Source: Mesocentrotus franciscanus (Eukaryota; Echinodermata; Echinoidea; Camarodonta; Strongylocentrotidae). From it: a stretch of DNA of 64,000 nucleotides. Positions 11,581 to 23,109 of the stretch are shown piece after piece; within the stretch, counting starts at the first letter, position 1, and each line of letters starts with the position of its first letter. A program made the position numbers and the translations under genes. The notes beneath the pieces are model-generated. The model was not told the origin of the DNA. It ran no database searches and worked only from the letters and a program-made list of their open reading frames with translations. The DNA is taken from contig CP137680.1 of assembly GCA_037976565.1 (NCBI GenBank), forward strand, positions 18,102,861 to 18,166,860, given 5' to 3'.

Positions 11581-11639
11581 GTAATTTACGAAAAAGAGGA
11601 AAGCCAAAAAATGGAAAGCCAAAATAATGATGATCATGA

Positions 11640-11800
11640 CATAAAAGGGGAAGGGGCACTTCTACAAATTAATAGGGGCACTCGTCAAAGTAAAATGTAA
11701 CTTTTCCTATGTACAAAGGGGCACTTCTTACAGAGTTGTAAGGGCACTTGTTCTATGTAAAAAAGCACTTTGGGGTACTTGAAAAATTGTGGGGGCACTG
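11640..11800 (+). repeat. GGGCACTT minisatellite, second array
   Basis: Four to five further units of the array at 10965-11290. It is followed by a copy of the same downstream sequence (CTGTACCGCTAG to TTGCTACTG), so array plus flank have been duplicated together, about 510 bp apart. Confidence 0.85.
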
Positions 11801-11881
11801 TACCGCTAGATAAACGTAACACAAAGACAGTTGGCCACTCACTTATTCTATTCATTCTCGGCTTGCTACTGTTCTGTGTAT

Positions 11882-12155
11882 CAGTGGTGGATCCAGGGTG
11901 GGGCTCGGGCCCCCACCCCTGGCAAAATAAAGTTTGTTAAAAAGATGGTAACGAACAAAAATTCTCTATAAAAAAAAGGCGGGCCCCACCCTGGGAAAAA
12001 AAGTTTCAATAAAGATGGTAACCACAATTTTACTCCTTTTGCTCAAGGGGGTTGAGTAAAACAAAGATAGTGCTCACTACCCCCCACTTATGCGCTGCTA
12101 AATATTTTCTCATGAATTGGGGTCCCTCCCTCGCCACCGGCTGGATCCGCCCCTG
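11882..12155 (+). mobile_element. hAT-type MITE, 274 bp
   Basis: Terminal inverted repeats CAGTGGTGGATCCAG and CTGGATCCGCCCCTG begin and end with CAG/CTG, as in hAT elements. The flanking 8-mers CTGTGTAT and CCGTGTAG agree at six of eight positions, consistent with a decayed 8-bp target duplication. It sits exactly where the paralogous flank near 11370 reads on without interruption. No transposase. Confidence 0.85.
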
Positions 12156-12433
12156 CCGTGTAGCCAGTGGCCTAGATCCTTAGGGGAGACCGGGGACAAT
12201 TGTAACACCTTTTTCTAATTCTGACATATCAACTTTATTATAGTTATATACTTACTTAAGGTTATATGAAATGAAAGATGCATATCTTGGCATGACATAT
12301 GACTAGGTTTGAGTTAAGTAAAACAAGCTATTTTGAAGCCATTATCATATCAAAACCGGTAGTGAAGTGTTACAATTGCCCCACAATACGAGGCAATTGT
12401 AACACACCCATGGGGCAGTTTTAACCACATAAC

Positions 12434-13390
12434 GTTTGTTTGTTTGTTTGATTTTATTTCTGCGTTCAAAAAGATACAAATTCAAATTCAAAGTACAAAC
12501 ATTCGAACAAAAACAAATACAATGAATAAAATGTTTACAAAAGTAATTAAATAGAAAATCATGTACAATTATATCATGCAAAAACATGTACGAAGCATAC
12601 AAATAAGATGAGAAATATAAGTAAATATTTTTCAATAAATTAGAGAGGTAATTTAGAACGCAGGAGCCCACCATCGTGAACGGTTGGGCTGGAGATGGAT
12701 GGCGGCCTCATACCAAAAAAAAAGAATTGGTGACATAATTCTCCTGGGAAAACTGCAGGTGCAGAAAGCAGTTGCATGATAAAGAATAAAATAATTAAGT
12801 CACGGTTTTAATATACTAATTTAAAGAGTGGGGAGCGTATGATTGTATTATTTGTCGTTTAAGTGTAGCATCTAAGGAGTAGATGGTTGAACAAGACCTT
12901 ATGTTGTCGGGAAAATTATTCCAAATGTCCGGACCGGAATGTCTAACAGATTTGTGTGTTATTGATAATTTGGGATTTGTAGGATGGAAGTTTCCAGATA
13001 TGCGAGTAGGGTATAAATGAACAGAACTATTAAACCTAAACATGTTACCAAAGGATGTGGAAGTTGATTATAAATGTACTTAAATTACATAATGACTGCT
13101 ACCTGAATAGTGTTCAAATCGATTTTTTTTAAAAAGTGTTTTAAGTTCATAGAATAAAGGACCATGCAGTATGAGCTAAGTAATGCGAACCTGTACAAAT
13201 ACGTATGGCTTTCTTTTGCAGTTTAAAAATAGAATTAATTTTTGTCGAACCACAATTTGCCCATACACTATTACAATCTGTTATATACGGAAAACTAGCG
13301 TATTATATAGTAGGAATAAGGTTGCATGGGGTAGAAGGTTGTACCTACAAATCATATATCCCTCAGAAAGATCGTTTTAATTCTTTTTAA
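12434..13390 (-). pseudogene. CR1/L2-like LINE, C-terminal reverse transcriptase remnant with 3' UTR and tail
   Basis: On the minus strand from about 13334 to 12816 the conceptual translation matches the C-terminal region of non-LTR retrotransposon ORF2. Motifs visible in order are YITDCNSVWANCG, FKLQKKAIRICTGSHYLAHT, LYPTRISGN and SVRHSGPDIWNNFPDNIRS. At least two frameshifts break it: one missing base near 13288 before the YITD motif and another shift just after LAHT. The last 75 codons (13043-12816) are open. A 380-bp AT-rich UTR follows, then an AATAAAATC-like signal and a (CAAA)n tail at 12434-12450. The endonuclease and the RT catalytic core are absent, as expected of a 5'-truncated insertion. 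The clade assignment is from general resemblance only. Confidence 0.85.
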
Positions 13391-13914
13391 AATTTATTAA
13401 AAATTACGCGCTGGACAGATGTTCATCAATTAAACAGTATTTTATAGAACCCCAATAAAATAATTGTTATTAAAAACTATGTCTATGACATATGCTTGAC
13501 TCATTTACATTAGATTTTTACCAGTTACGTGGGGAAAATTATACTAGTTATAACGTTGTTACATTTGCACCCCTAGGAGGGCGGCCATATTTTATATTTT
13601 TTTGTATCCTAGCATTAAATTTCGTCCTTGAAATTTCGCCTAATACACGTCTAAAATCTTTTTGACCATTTAAAAATGACAGTGTTAGCACAAGCACATA
13701 TTTGTCCAGAATTGTTTTTAGGTAATTGAAGATTTTACTCCCGTGCCCAAAAACGATGTTTTGGCTGTAAAAAATTCCTCGATGTGTTGACCTGCCTACC
13801 CTCAGGGCAGCATGTCGGGCAATGAAACGCGCATGCTCTGTGCAGGGCGTATACGTACATCGCGCTTCTACTAGGAGTGGGAGCCGCTGTTACATTTGCC
13901 CCGTGTTACTTTTA

Positions 13915-14120
13915 TCCCCTTGAACATAGGATCCCCTGAACAATAGGTATTATGTAAGGATCTACAACACTGCCTGTAGCTAGGGCAACGACCTTTGTCC
14001 CCGGCGAGGGTCAATGGCAGGCTACATTCAGAGTAAGCTTCTTTGTATGTGACAGGAAGTGTCCCATTAAGCCTTGACCGTAGCTCTTCGTACATGTAGC
14101 TGAATGCAATGTTGTAATGA
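13915..14120 (+). repeat. dispersed direct repeat, copy 2
   Basis: Second copy of the 11395-11580 block, about 2.5 kb away in the same orientation, with one extra segment of about 25 bp (ACGACCTTTGTCCCCGGCGA). The hAT MITE and the LINE remnant lie between the copies. Confidence 0.9.
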
Positions 14121-15560
14121 GGAAAGCCAAAAAGCAATAAGTAATCAAAGTCTAATTGTTTGTGACCTTTTTCAAGCTGCCAATGACGTAAAACATATCA
14201 GCCAAGGCATGGAACTCTCGTGGGGAAAAAATGACGCCCCTCGCCCTCTCATGGATAATGACGGAATAAAATACATAATATATCGATATATAGTAACGAA
14301 TGAGCTGGTGAACATAATTCTAATTGGTACTGCCTTGTATTGTAAAATTATCACAACATACTCAGTTATGTTAGCCCTCCTTTAAGTTTTGTAATAATAT
14401 GTATTTATTTACAATTTAGGAATAAAAAACCCCTTCCTAATTCGATCGTCGTTCATCGCTTTTTTCTTTTTCTCACCGAGGATTAAATCTGAGAGTGCTT
14501 TTCGGGAAGTGGACTGATTTTAAAATTTTCAAACAGTCTAAAATAAAACTAGAGACACACACCGCAATTAAAAATATGTAAGAGAGACAGAAATAGTAAT
14601 CTTCGTTGTTTTGACACATTTCTGAAATTTTCTGACAACACTTTTAAATATGAAAATTCATTGATTAATTGTGAAAATTGGATCCAAATACATTGCATTA
14701 CGGTTAATAATCATAATGAAAGACATTATATCATATGGAAATGACATCAATATGGAAAAGAAACAGGTAAATCTCAATATTTCTTTCTTAAGAACAGCAT
14801 TAAATAATAAGTTTAGCTACTTAAAATGGCGAGCGAGCGTGCGAAGGGTAGCTTCCAGGTTTTCAATTTTTATTTCTTTTTTTCTTTGCCGAAGTGTTGG
14901 GAAGTTAATTTCCGCGTCCAAATTTTGGTCTCCAAAAAACGCGAAAACGCCAGGAAGTGTTTCAGAATCGTAAAGACAGTGAACGGAATCTTTCAAGAAT
15001 ACGCGGTTCGGTTGTTGAATCATTTTTTGGGCCGCGTCTTGTACGCGCCCTTATAGTGGACGCTAGGTTTAAATGGTGTAAAATAATGGATATAGACATC
15101 AAATGACATGAAATATTTGAATTTTTACGCTTGAATTGTCAATGATTGTGAATAAACCAAAAAAATTGAGGTCTCTTTTGAGCGAATTCGATCACTGCCC
15201 CAGTATTTTTAGTGTTATTATTACTATTATTATTTTATTTCATATTTTGGGGGTGCGTGTGTAGCAACGACATGTTTCTACAAATAGCCAATTGTTCATA
15301 TTGTTACAAACGTACCTATAGTCATACTTAAAAACAAGGTGGGACTCGGTGACAAAATAGGTGCGATATCATTAACCGCAACCGCTATCTCAATCGCGCT
15401 TAAATCTACGTATACACTTTGTTCCCTGCGTTTTGTCAGGTGTTGCTAAGTTTTTGTCAAGGTCTGTCATGGTCATCTCCCCCTCGTTGCTTCACGTCCA
15501 TCCCGTTTTGTCCACGATGGCCTGAAACGGCGCAGCCGTGGCCGCAGGGAACATGATGCA
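14121..15560. other. unique non-coding DNA
   Basis: AT-rich. Overlapping frames at 14671-15056 (both strands) match no family I know. No repeats shared with the rest of the window were seen. Confidence 0.4.
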
Positions 15561-15611
15561 AACATAAATGACGTCACAACCGACAAGTGAGCGCCCTGTT
15601 CGACATAATGC

Positions 15612-15998
15612 CAAGGGAAAGCTCAGTACGCTGCAACAAGCTGCAACTTCAAGCATCTCTGTTCTGCTACAGCCAGCTGCAACGTTAAGCATCTCCGTCC
15701 AGCTGAAGCCAGCTGCAACTTTAAGCACCTCCGTCTGGCGGAAGCCAGCTGCAATTTTTAGCACCTCCGTCCGGCTTCAGCTGGCTGAGCAAATTTAGGA
15801 GTATGGCGGCAGGCTGGGGGTGGCCGGGCCAATTAAGATTCTGGGTTCAAGCTCAGATCCCAAGCTGGCGCCAGCCGGCTGGGCTAATTAATGCAAAGTA
15901 ATTGCCCCATCCGGCTGCAGCTGGAAATGCAGCCTCAGCCAGCCTTCGCGTGAGGCTGCAGCCAGCTGGTAAGGTTATTTTTGACGCCTCGCCTAAGC
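15612..15998 (-). mobile_element. 36-bp tandem repeat and inverted element end
   Basis: 15612-15780 carries four to five copies of a 36-bp unit (core CAGCTGCAACTTTAAGCACC then TCCGTC). Because 36 is divisible by three, both strands read as 12-residue repeats. After a GC-rich CAGCTGG-containing stretch it ends TATTTTTGACGCCTCGCC (15976-15993), the inverted form of the end at 8240-8261. The preceding GGCTGCAGCCAGC also matches in inversion. Confidence 0.75.
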
Positions 15999-16579
15999 AG
16001 CTTCGTTTTTCCTATTGTACTTCCTTCCTTTGGTAACAGACGTATCAAACTAATATGTTCAGGTTATTATGAAATAGAATAGAACAAAGAAATCGTTTTA
16101 TTTGAAAAAAATAAACGAAATTTTCTATTCACAAAAGGAGTTTTTGAGCCAGATGGATAAATGAGTCTCGTAAGAAAAAATATATAAAACGTTCTTGGTA
16201 GGAAAGTAAGTAAAAAATAAAAACCCACAATAATGTGGGCCTACCGTAGCTCCTGGTGTTGTAAATGCTTTCCTAAGCTCTTTTTAAAAATCACTTTTCA
16301 TATAGTTTTAAAGTAAACCATATACTTTACGGTATTTTTGTGGCTTTTTCCATCAATATATAAGGTCCATCGTCCAAATCTACAGCTGGTAGATTCTCAT
16401 CGGAGCAGTATTAAAGGATGCGATTTTCCCATTTTCTTTAAAGTGTACACGAAAACGAAACCCTTGAGGAATTGGGTACTTTTATTCTAGTGAACACTGA
16501 CGGTCAAGAGTCTGGAAGATTAATGGCCTTTGGTTTCAAATAGTCCTCGGGCCTTTGAGACTAAAATTATCTGGTAGAA

Positions 16580-16755
16580 TACTACTACTACTAATAATAA
16601 TGATTATTATTATAATGATAATGATAATAGTTATGATAATGATAATAAAAATAGTAATGATACTGATTATATCAATGAGAATAACAATGGTAATGATAAT
16701 AATGTTTATGATAATGATGATAATAACACTACTAATAATAATAATAATTATAATT
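16580..16755 (+). repeat. imperfect ATA/ATG/ATT microsatellite
   Basis: About 175 bp of trinucleotide-like repeats (TAATAATAAT, ATGATAATGATAAT). It adjoins the 3' end of a minus-strand SINE, so it may have grown from the SINE tail. The Ile-rich frames on both strands are its translations. Confidence 0.92.
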
Positions 16756-16850
16756 TTGTTTACCCAGGGAAGACTCATCAGCATCAGTGTTATTCTCCCT
16801 GAGGGCCCTGCAATCATTATTACCCAAGCAGATCCCCATGAATATTGTGG
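16756..16850 (-). mobile_element. 3' part of a tRNA-derived SINE
   Basis: TTTGTTTACCCAGGGAAG and CTCCCTGAGGGCCCTGCAAT (plus strand) match the 43226-43300 segment of the SINE there. Only the 3' body and tail are present. Confidence 0.7.
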
Positions 16851-18080
16851 GTTATATATAGAATATATATATATATAATGCATGATGACCTACCCAAAAT
16901 TAGTTTAGGTCATTTCTGTTAGCTTTTAGTACCATTAAGATTAGCTTCCACCACGTAATGCTATCGATTAATGGACAAACGTCAGAGAGGAGAGAAAGAA
17001 GGTCCTTCGTATCTTTAGTATTGGTTTTATTATCTTTTACGCAGTACTGATGTAAAAGATAATACAACATCCATTGCTGCTTTTGGATTGCATTTTATTG
17101 CCGTTTCCCAAGCAGCATCAATATTATTACTGGGTTTTTCCCCCTTTCTCGACCAACTACTTCTGACGTAGTGTTATTTCTTTTTGAGAAAAAGAAAAAT
17201 TCTCCTGTGATGCCATCGATTTTGAGATGAGAAGCTCTCTCTCAATAGTACTTGTGATTCTGGCATCGTATGTGACTGAAGTGCTTCCACGGGCATGGCA
17301 TGGTGACATTCACTACGTATATTCTGTAGAATATCATATCGGTCAACGTCGTTCGCAGAAATTCAATCTGTCTTTTATTTTTCTATGACATGTTCTAATA
17401 CATATTAGAGTCATAATCGTCTTTTGGCAGTTGAAGGTCTCCAGCTGTAAGGCGAGCATTTTCGCAGGTCGCCATAAATGGCCTTATCAAAGAAAACAGT
17501 TGGTGGAATAAGAAGTTTCAGGATGTTCACAGAAAGGCATAATTATGACCATTATAACTTATATTGTCTTCTTGGCTACCACGCTGTATGTTCTCTGGCC
17601 TATGTAATTTATTCCGTTTATTCTGACTACGACGGCTGCAGGTCTCTACTCGTTTTAAATTCCTCTTCCAATTGCCATCTTTATCACGGTCCTTTCCAAA
17701 CGCATCCCATGTTTCACGAATGAGTCCCTCCTGGACAATTACCCCCCCTCAAGACAATTACCCCCCCCCCCCAAATGCACGAAGGAACGTTAAATGTCTT
17801 TATTTTTTACATTCAAAGCTGTTAAGATCTCACGTATAAATTCTGCATTGCTTGTGGCAAGTTTGTATTGGGTATCTTATAACATGCATAGTTTGAAGTG
17901 AGGGTGAATTTTGAACATATTTTGAAGGAAAAACAAAATCCCTTCTCCATATCCGCTAATTACGAACACTATTTTTAAAGCATGATGTCATATTATGTTT
18001 ATAGTATATAGGCATGCCGCACACGTCAATAGCATGAAGCTAGAGAAACGGGGAAATCTGAGGCTATCGTTATTCGAGGC
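16851..18080. other. unique non-coding DNA with C-run
   Basis: No gene recognised. A C-rich segment with two long C runs at 17728-17773 (GGACAATTACCCCCC words) recalls the ACAACTACCCCC unit of the palindrome at 25713-25980. Confidence 0.4.
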
Positions 18081-18227
18081 TCCTTCAGATACGACGCGGA
18101 AAAACCGCGGCGGTTTTTGTTTTCTTATGACATAAACTGTTTACGCTTTACATTTCTGTAAATTATATAGAACTCAGTGAATACGCGCAAGTTCTTTGTT
18201 ACGCGCAGTTGTTCTTCTTTTTACGCA

Positions 18228-18883
18228 TTAAAGGGGAATACACCCTTTCACGGTTACAAGAGTGCGCATGCGCTGTCATTAAATTACGAGTAAACAAAGT
18301 TGTTTACTCGTAATTTAAAATGGCGCCCATGTCAGTATGAAGAGAGCGCACAGCGCAGGCAGTGACGCAACAATACATGCGCATCTGAAATCATCGACGA
18401 CGCAATGTTTACTCGCAAATTAATATGGCGGCCTTAACCGTAAAAGGGTGTATATATTAACGTCTCGACTATGAAGCATTATCATGACATAGAGAGTTGA
18501 ACAATGTTTCATTTGATATAAAAAGCATTGCTGTAGGCCAAATAATATCTGGAGAAATTTCTGGACAATAAGTACAAGTACGACAGGAACAACGATGTGA
18601 TCTGCATTGATTCTTTTACAGTTTACAGCAGGGAAACGTACGTACGCAATCGGTCGAATTCGAATCGGTCGAATCCATGTGATACGTCACAGAACGGGCC
18701 GTGCGCAAACGCAATGGCGACGTACTGACAATTCTCAGAGCCGCGAAAGACGAAGGATTTCGAAGAAGAGTTACGTCCTCCCTTTCGTCAAAATAATGTA
18801 TGACGTTTTATATTTTTCAGATAATGTTTTAAATGGCCTACAAGCTGAAATTAACATGTAGTTTGAGGTTAATTCCCCTTTAA
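18228..18883 (+). mobile_element. middle element of the stack, TTAA-flanked (family D)
   Basis: Flanked by TTAA at 18228-18231 and 18880-18883. The right end read inward is AGGGGAATTAACCTC. The left end shows AGGGGAATA and is then interrupted; without the inner element (18241-18450) it reads AGGGGAATTAACGTC, an almost perfect terminal repeat. Parts of the interior (18470-18560 and 18610-18870) are found inverted at 26270-26372 and 25341-25600. No transposase is visible. The 84-codon frame at 18607-18861 is not conserved in the second copy. Confidence 0.85.
18241..18450 (+). mobile_element. innermost MITE, TA-flanked, 210 bp (family E)
   Basis: Terminal inverted repeats CACCCTTTCACGGTTA and TAACCGTAAAAGGGTG, each bordered by TA, as in Tc1/mariner-like insertions. 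The interior contains a 16-bp perfect inverted repeat AAATTACGAGTAAACA with a 4-nt loop (18281-18316), plus two matching GTGACGCAA/TGCGCATG-type segments. Confidence 0.85.
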
Positions 18884-18939
18884 AAATGCGGGGTACTTTT
18901 GACAGCGGTTTACCGCGCCATATCTGAACCAGTCTATAG

Positions 18940-20650
18940 TCTCACCCTCATTCTTAATATCGATGATTTTGAATGTCTCCTCGGAAAGGGCATCGATCTT
19001 GTGATGAAGAGCTTCTCTTTCATATCATATTTGCTCTCCCATGAGACTGAAATGCTCATCTAGTACTGACTTTTAATGATGGATCTCAAGAATCATTGAT
19101 CTGTTTCTTCACCTAGTGATTGTCTTTCTTCGAAGTACCATTGTAGCATTTTATAAGCTTCTCTTGGGTGTTGGTCCATAGTTTTAATGCATGATAATAC
19201 TTATACTTTTGCTCATACTTAAAAACTTAAACTGTAATCTACATTCATTCTTGTGAATAAATTATATAAGATTGACTCTTTTAATCCATTTTATCAACAA
19301 AATTAAAGAAGAAAATGATACACAATAAATTGGCTTTGCTTGATTAACAGGAGTACAACGTTCAAAAATATGTTTTTTTAAATAAGATACGAGCAGTAAG
19401 GAGCACCACAACTATATTTCTGAATGTTAAATTCATTCACCTCTTAAAGGAGGTAAAATATTGAATGTGAGACATAATTGAATATTAAAGTGGTGGGATC
19501 TGGACTGAGATCTGCAGTGAGATTCATATCATTTTTTAAGCTTTGCACTGAGTATTTGAGGTTTGATTTGTCTAGGGACTCCAGGAAATTGGGACGAGAG
19601 ATTGCGGGACGGTATCCGCAGATATTCCCGCCGGGACTGGCTTGTTTCCGTCATAAACCCGACTCTTCAAATTCTGGAGAGCATGGGTTGTTGACAGGGG
19701 TGCTGGGTGTAATGCGCACGGCATTGGTGAAAATGTACTTTTAATGCTCTCTGTATCCCCTTTTCTGCATGTCGGTCACGGATGTTTGATGTTGGTTTCC
19801 TTGCGAAAGGCCATATGCTGGCCTGGCCTGATTGTACACGGCGGGACATGTTATTTCCCAGAAGCGAACGTTTCGAAAGGTTACCAGGGAGATGATTTGA
19901 CAGTTTTATCACAATGTCTCCTCGCTTTACAACTTTCATTAACTGCAGCAATAAAGTGGAAATGCGGAAGGAGTTCAATGTACAGGGGAGGGCTTGTCAT
20001 AAAAACATCAAACTTCCATTTGGATCGCCAATCAGAGAAAGTAGTCTGCATGCACAACTGATCCTCTCGTACGCAATAAATGACCTCCTCAGAGTCTGTA
20101 AATCGGGCGGTTTAAAGCTTCTCTTGAACACAAGTATCAATATCGTTTGTATCTATGTTCACACGGGAGCGTTGTAGATCTAAAGTTGGCCAAACCTCGA
20201 CATTTTAAAGAACGAGCCACTAACAACGACGATGATTCTCGCGGGACCGAACCAACGAGTATGCAAAGTTTTAAACTACAAGCCGAGAAAGCAGTCACAG
20301 TAACTACAATCTGGCGTAACCTCAAAGTTAATTGCGTTTGCACGACAAATAACTTCGGATGGAAGGTCCCGTATAACGAAGTTCATAACTTCGAGTCAAT
20401 AAACTTCGAGTATAAATTTCGAAGTTTATACCTTTGTTGTTTCCTAACCACGAGCGCGTCCGCATGACTACAAGGTCCATGATCACATGGTCATTGCAAA
20501 ATGAACAGTGACACACATTCGGTTGAATTACTGGTGTATTAAACCTTTTGAATAACTGCCTTCAAATGTGTGATTTACGGTGCAGGAAATAAATGACGCC
20601 TTGCGTGATACGGGCATAATAGGTGTCATGGCAGCCATTCCAAGATTTCA
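18940..20650. other. unique non-coding DNA
   Basis: No coding exon recognised. Overlapping frames at 19478-20467 on both strands are unsupported. Around 20349-20430 there are several AACTTCGA/TCGAAGTT words. Confidence 0.4.
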
Positions 20651-20654
20651 TTTT

Positions 20655-20719
20655 CTTCTTCTTCTACTTTTGTTTCTTCTTCTTACCCCTACTACTACTA
20701 CCACTTCTACAACTACTAT

Positions 20720-20758
<39 letters not shown>

Positions 20759-20825
20759 AACTACTGCTACTACTACTGCTGCTACTACTACTGCTACTAA
20801 TACTACTACTTCTTCTTGTATTATT
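20655..20825 (+). repeat. CTA/CTT microsatellite
   Basis: About 170 bp of (CTA)n and CTT triplets. Thr-, Leu- and Ser-homopolymer frames on the two strands are artefacts of it. Confidence 0.95.
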
Positions 20826-21294
20826 TTTTATTCTCCCTGTACATTTATACAAAAGAATTGAAGATTGGAGAAAATGACGCATGAGAACAAGGGCCTTGTG
20901 GTTTTCGACAAGATAATATGAACAAGATCACACATTATGTTTTCTTTATTGTGACACTCGCAATTACCGTAATCGGACCTTAACGTCAGCCTCAGCGTTT
21001 CCCGTGGTCTATTTTAAGAAAGTACACTGCCTCAGAGTTGCACGTCAGATAGTCTGGAAGGTGACATGGCTTATTGTAATTATCAGGATATCACAGATTG
21101 TATAAGCAGATACATGACGTGGAAATAATCATATTAAAACATGTTCAAATGACGTCGTACAAAAAATGTGATGTTACAAAAGTAATCATAATACAGAAAT
21201 TACATATCAATTATTCCAATGAAACAAAATGTGTCAAGTTTGGGCTACCATTATTAGTATTACTGACGGCATAATCCTCCTACCACGGAATCAA

Positions 21295-21423
21295 CAACAG
21301 CAACTCCTTCTCTTCCTCCTCCTCTTCCCACTTCTACTAGTTCTACTACTACTTCTACTACTGCTACTATTACTACTACTACTTTTTCTACTACTACTAC
21401 TAGTACTACTACTATTACTCTTT

Positions 21424-21469
<46 letters not shown>

Positions 21470-21480
21470 CTTTTCTACTT

Positions 21481-21511
<31 letters not shown>

Positions 21512-21515
21512 AGTA
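21295..21515 (+). repeat. CTA/CTT microsatellite
   Basis: About 220 bp, same motif and orientation as 20655-20825, 600 bp away. The poly-Leu frame 21229-21519 is its translation. Confidence 0.95.
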
Positions 21516-21894
21516 TTAACATTTTTAAAGCAATAACATCATACCTGTAATAATTTTATTCAAGTTAAGGCAGTTTTATTTGTCAATGTGTAACTCTTTT
21601 GTTTGCTACATAATGACAAGTGAAAGTTGTGTATAGCAGCTGTTCAGGTGTTCTGGCTACTTTAGGCCAAATTATAATATGAAGGGTGTTCAGGGAATTG
21701 CAGGCTTTTGTTCAGACATATTTCACTTGGGTGTAGCCGACCCGCTTTAGATTTTAGGGTTTTTAGCATAGGAGGCAGCTCACTCTGCCACACAATTTCA
21801 TAGAGAGAGGAGCAAGTTTTCCAGCAGGGCGTGGACGAGCAAGTGCCATGGTGTATGTTGCCCTCTTCGACATTTTTGCAGGAACAAATTACAG

Positions 21895-22000
21895 CGGTGA
21901 ACCTTAAGGGTACCCTATATAGAGGTCAACCTTAAGGCCAGTCTTGATCAGCCTTAAGGTTACCCTAGAGGTCAGCCTAAAAGTCAACTTAGAGGTCCAG
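21895..22000 (+). repeat. short degenerate tandem repeat
   Basis: Four or so imperfect copies of AACCTTAAGGNTACCCTAGAGGTC of about 25 bp. Confidence 0.7.
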
Positions 22001-22717
22001 AGATCTGTAAGCCGATCGATCGAGAGAACCCTCCTCTAGATCACCTTCATTGGTTCGACAAGTTCTCCTGCACCATACCCCGTCATCGTCTTCCAAGCAT
22101 TCTCGTTGTCACATTCGTTCATCTTAGTCTCCATTCATATCTACAGCCGGCCATCGTTTTATAAAGAGACTTTCACGTTAGTATCGTCCGCATTTGGTTT
22201 GGGCTAATAATTTATACAGCCATACATTTTATTGAATTTAAACGTTTCTATGTCAATTTCTTATTATTTCAATGAAACAGACTAGACCTTTCTGAGTGAT
22301 CGATTTGTTTAGACCATGAACACGTCATTTATATTATCGAGACAGATTTTCCTTTATTTGGGGGTGGTTAAGCTGCCTATATATTAACATCAATCCCTGA
22401 ATACAAGACCACTAACAATACTTATCTGCAATAATTAGTAACATATTACATAACTCTGTCCTGAAAAAAATACAATTACATTTTATGGTATCAAGAATGC
22501 AGGCCGAAATTTGTGACGTATTTGGTGTGTTATACAGTGATATATCCGTCGTTAACACATTAATTATCATGATATTAATAATCATAATAATAATAATAAT
22601 ACACACTGTAGTATAATATTTCTAATCCGCCAACTCCACATGAATATTGTGCTCAAGGCGCAAAAGAAAACTAGGGATATAAAGAATAATAGGTGCAAAT
22701 GATACATATATACAATA

Positions 22718-22820
22718 CAACCTGGCAGGAATTGATTCCTTGAAATGCTAAAGCGCCGTGATGGCAGCCATTCTAAAGCCGGGGTAATAATTGCGGAGCG
22801 CCAGGAGTGTCAAGTATGAC
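22718..22820 (+). mobile_element. SINE 3' fragment (family of 29706-29991)
   Basis: CCTGGCAGGAATTGATTCCT, AAAGCGCCGTGATGGCAGC and TAAAGCCGGGGTAATAATT match the 3' half of the SINE at 29850-29930 closely. The head is missing. An (AT)n run follows at 22850-22892. Confidence 0.85.
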
Positions 22821-22848
22821 AGATATGAGCGCCATACAAGAACCCACT

Positions 22849-22894
<46 letters not shown>

Positions 22895-23109
22895 CATGTA
22901 GTACGGTACATAACCTGCTTCATGTACCTCATCAGCTTAATGATCATGTTCTGTTTTTGGCAACATTGCGTACCAGTTGAGAGTAAAGGAAAAGCATGGA
23001 TGAGAAACACCTGATCAAATCAATTACGGACTGGTCTGTCAGCTTTTCACGAGGCCATAAACCTGGTCACACGAGCACAGACTGCATCGCAAACAAACCG
23101 ATAACAGAC

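Larger units (their letters stand above)
18082..18932 (+). mobile_element. outer MITE of a nested stack (family C)
   Basis: Ends TTCAGATACGACGCGG on the left and CCGCGCCATATCTGAA on the right form inverted repeats of about 16 bp with two or three mismatches. The family's uninterrupted form is 25126-25333 (208 bp). Here the interior is split by a TTAA element at 18228-18883. Taking that out gives a sequence that aligns with the 25126-25333 copy. Confidence 0.85.

Noticed and set aside
20349..20386. loxP-like arrangement ATAACTTCG ... CGAAGTTCAT
   Set aside because: Arms match only in part, the spacer is too long, and several AACTTCGA words nearby explain it. No recombinase context.
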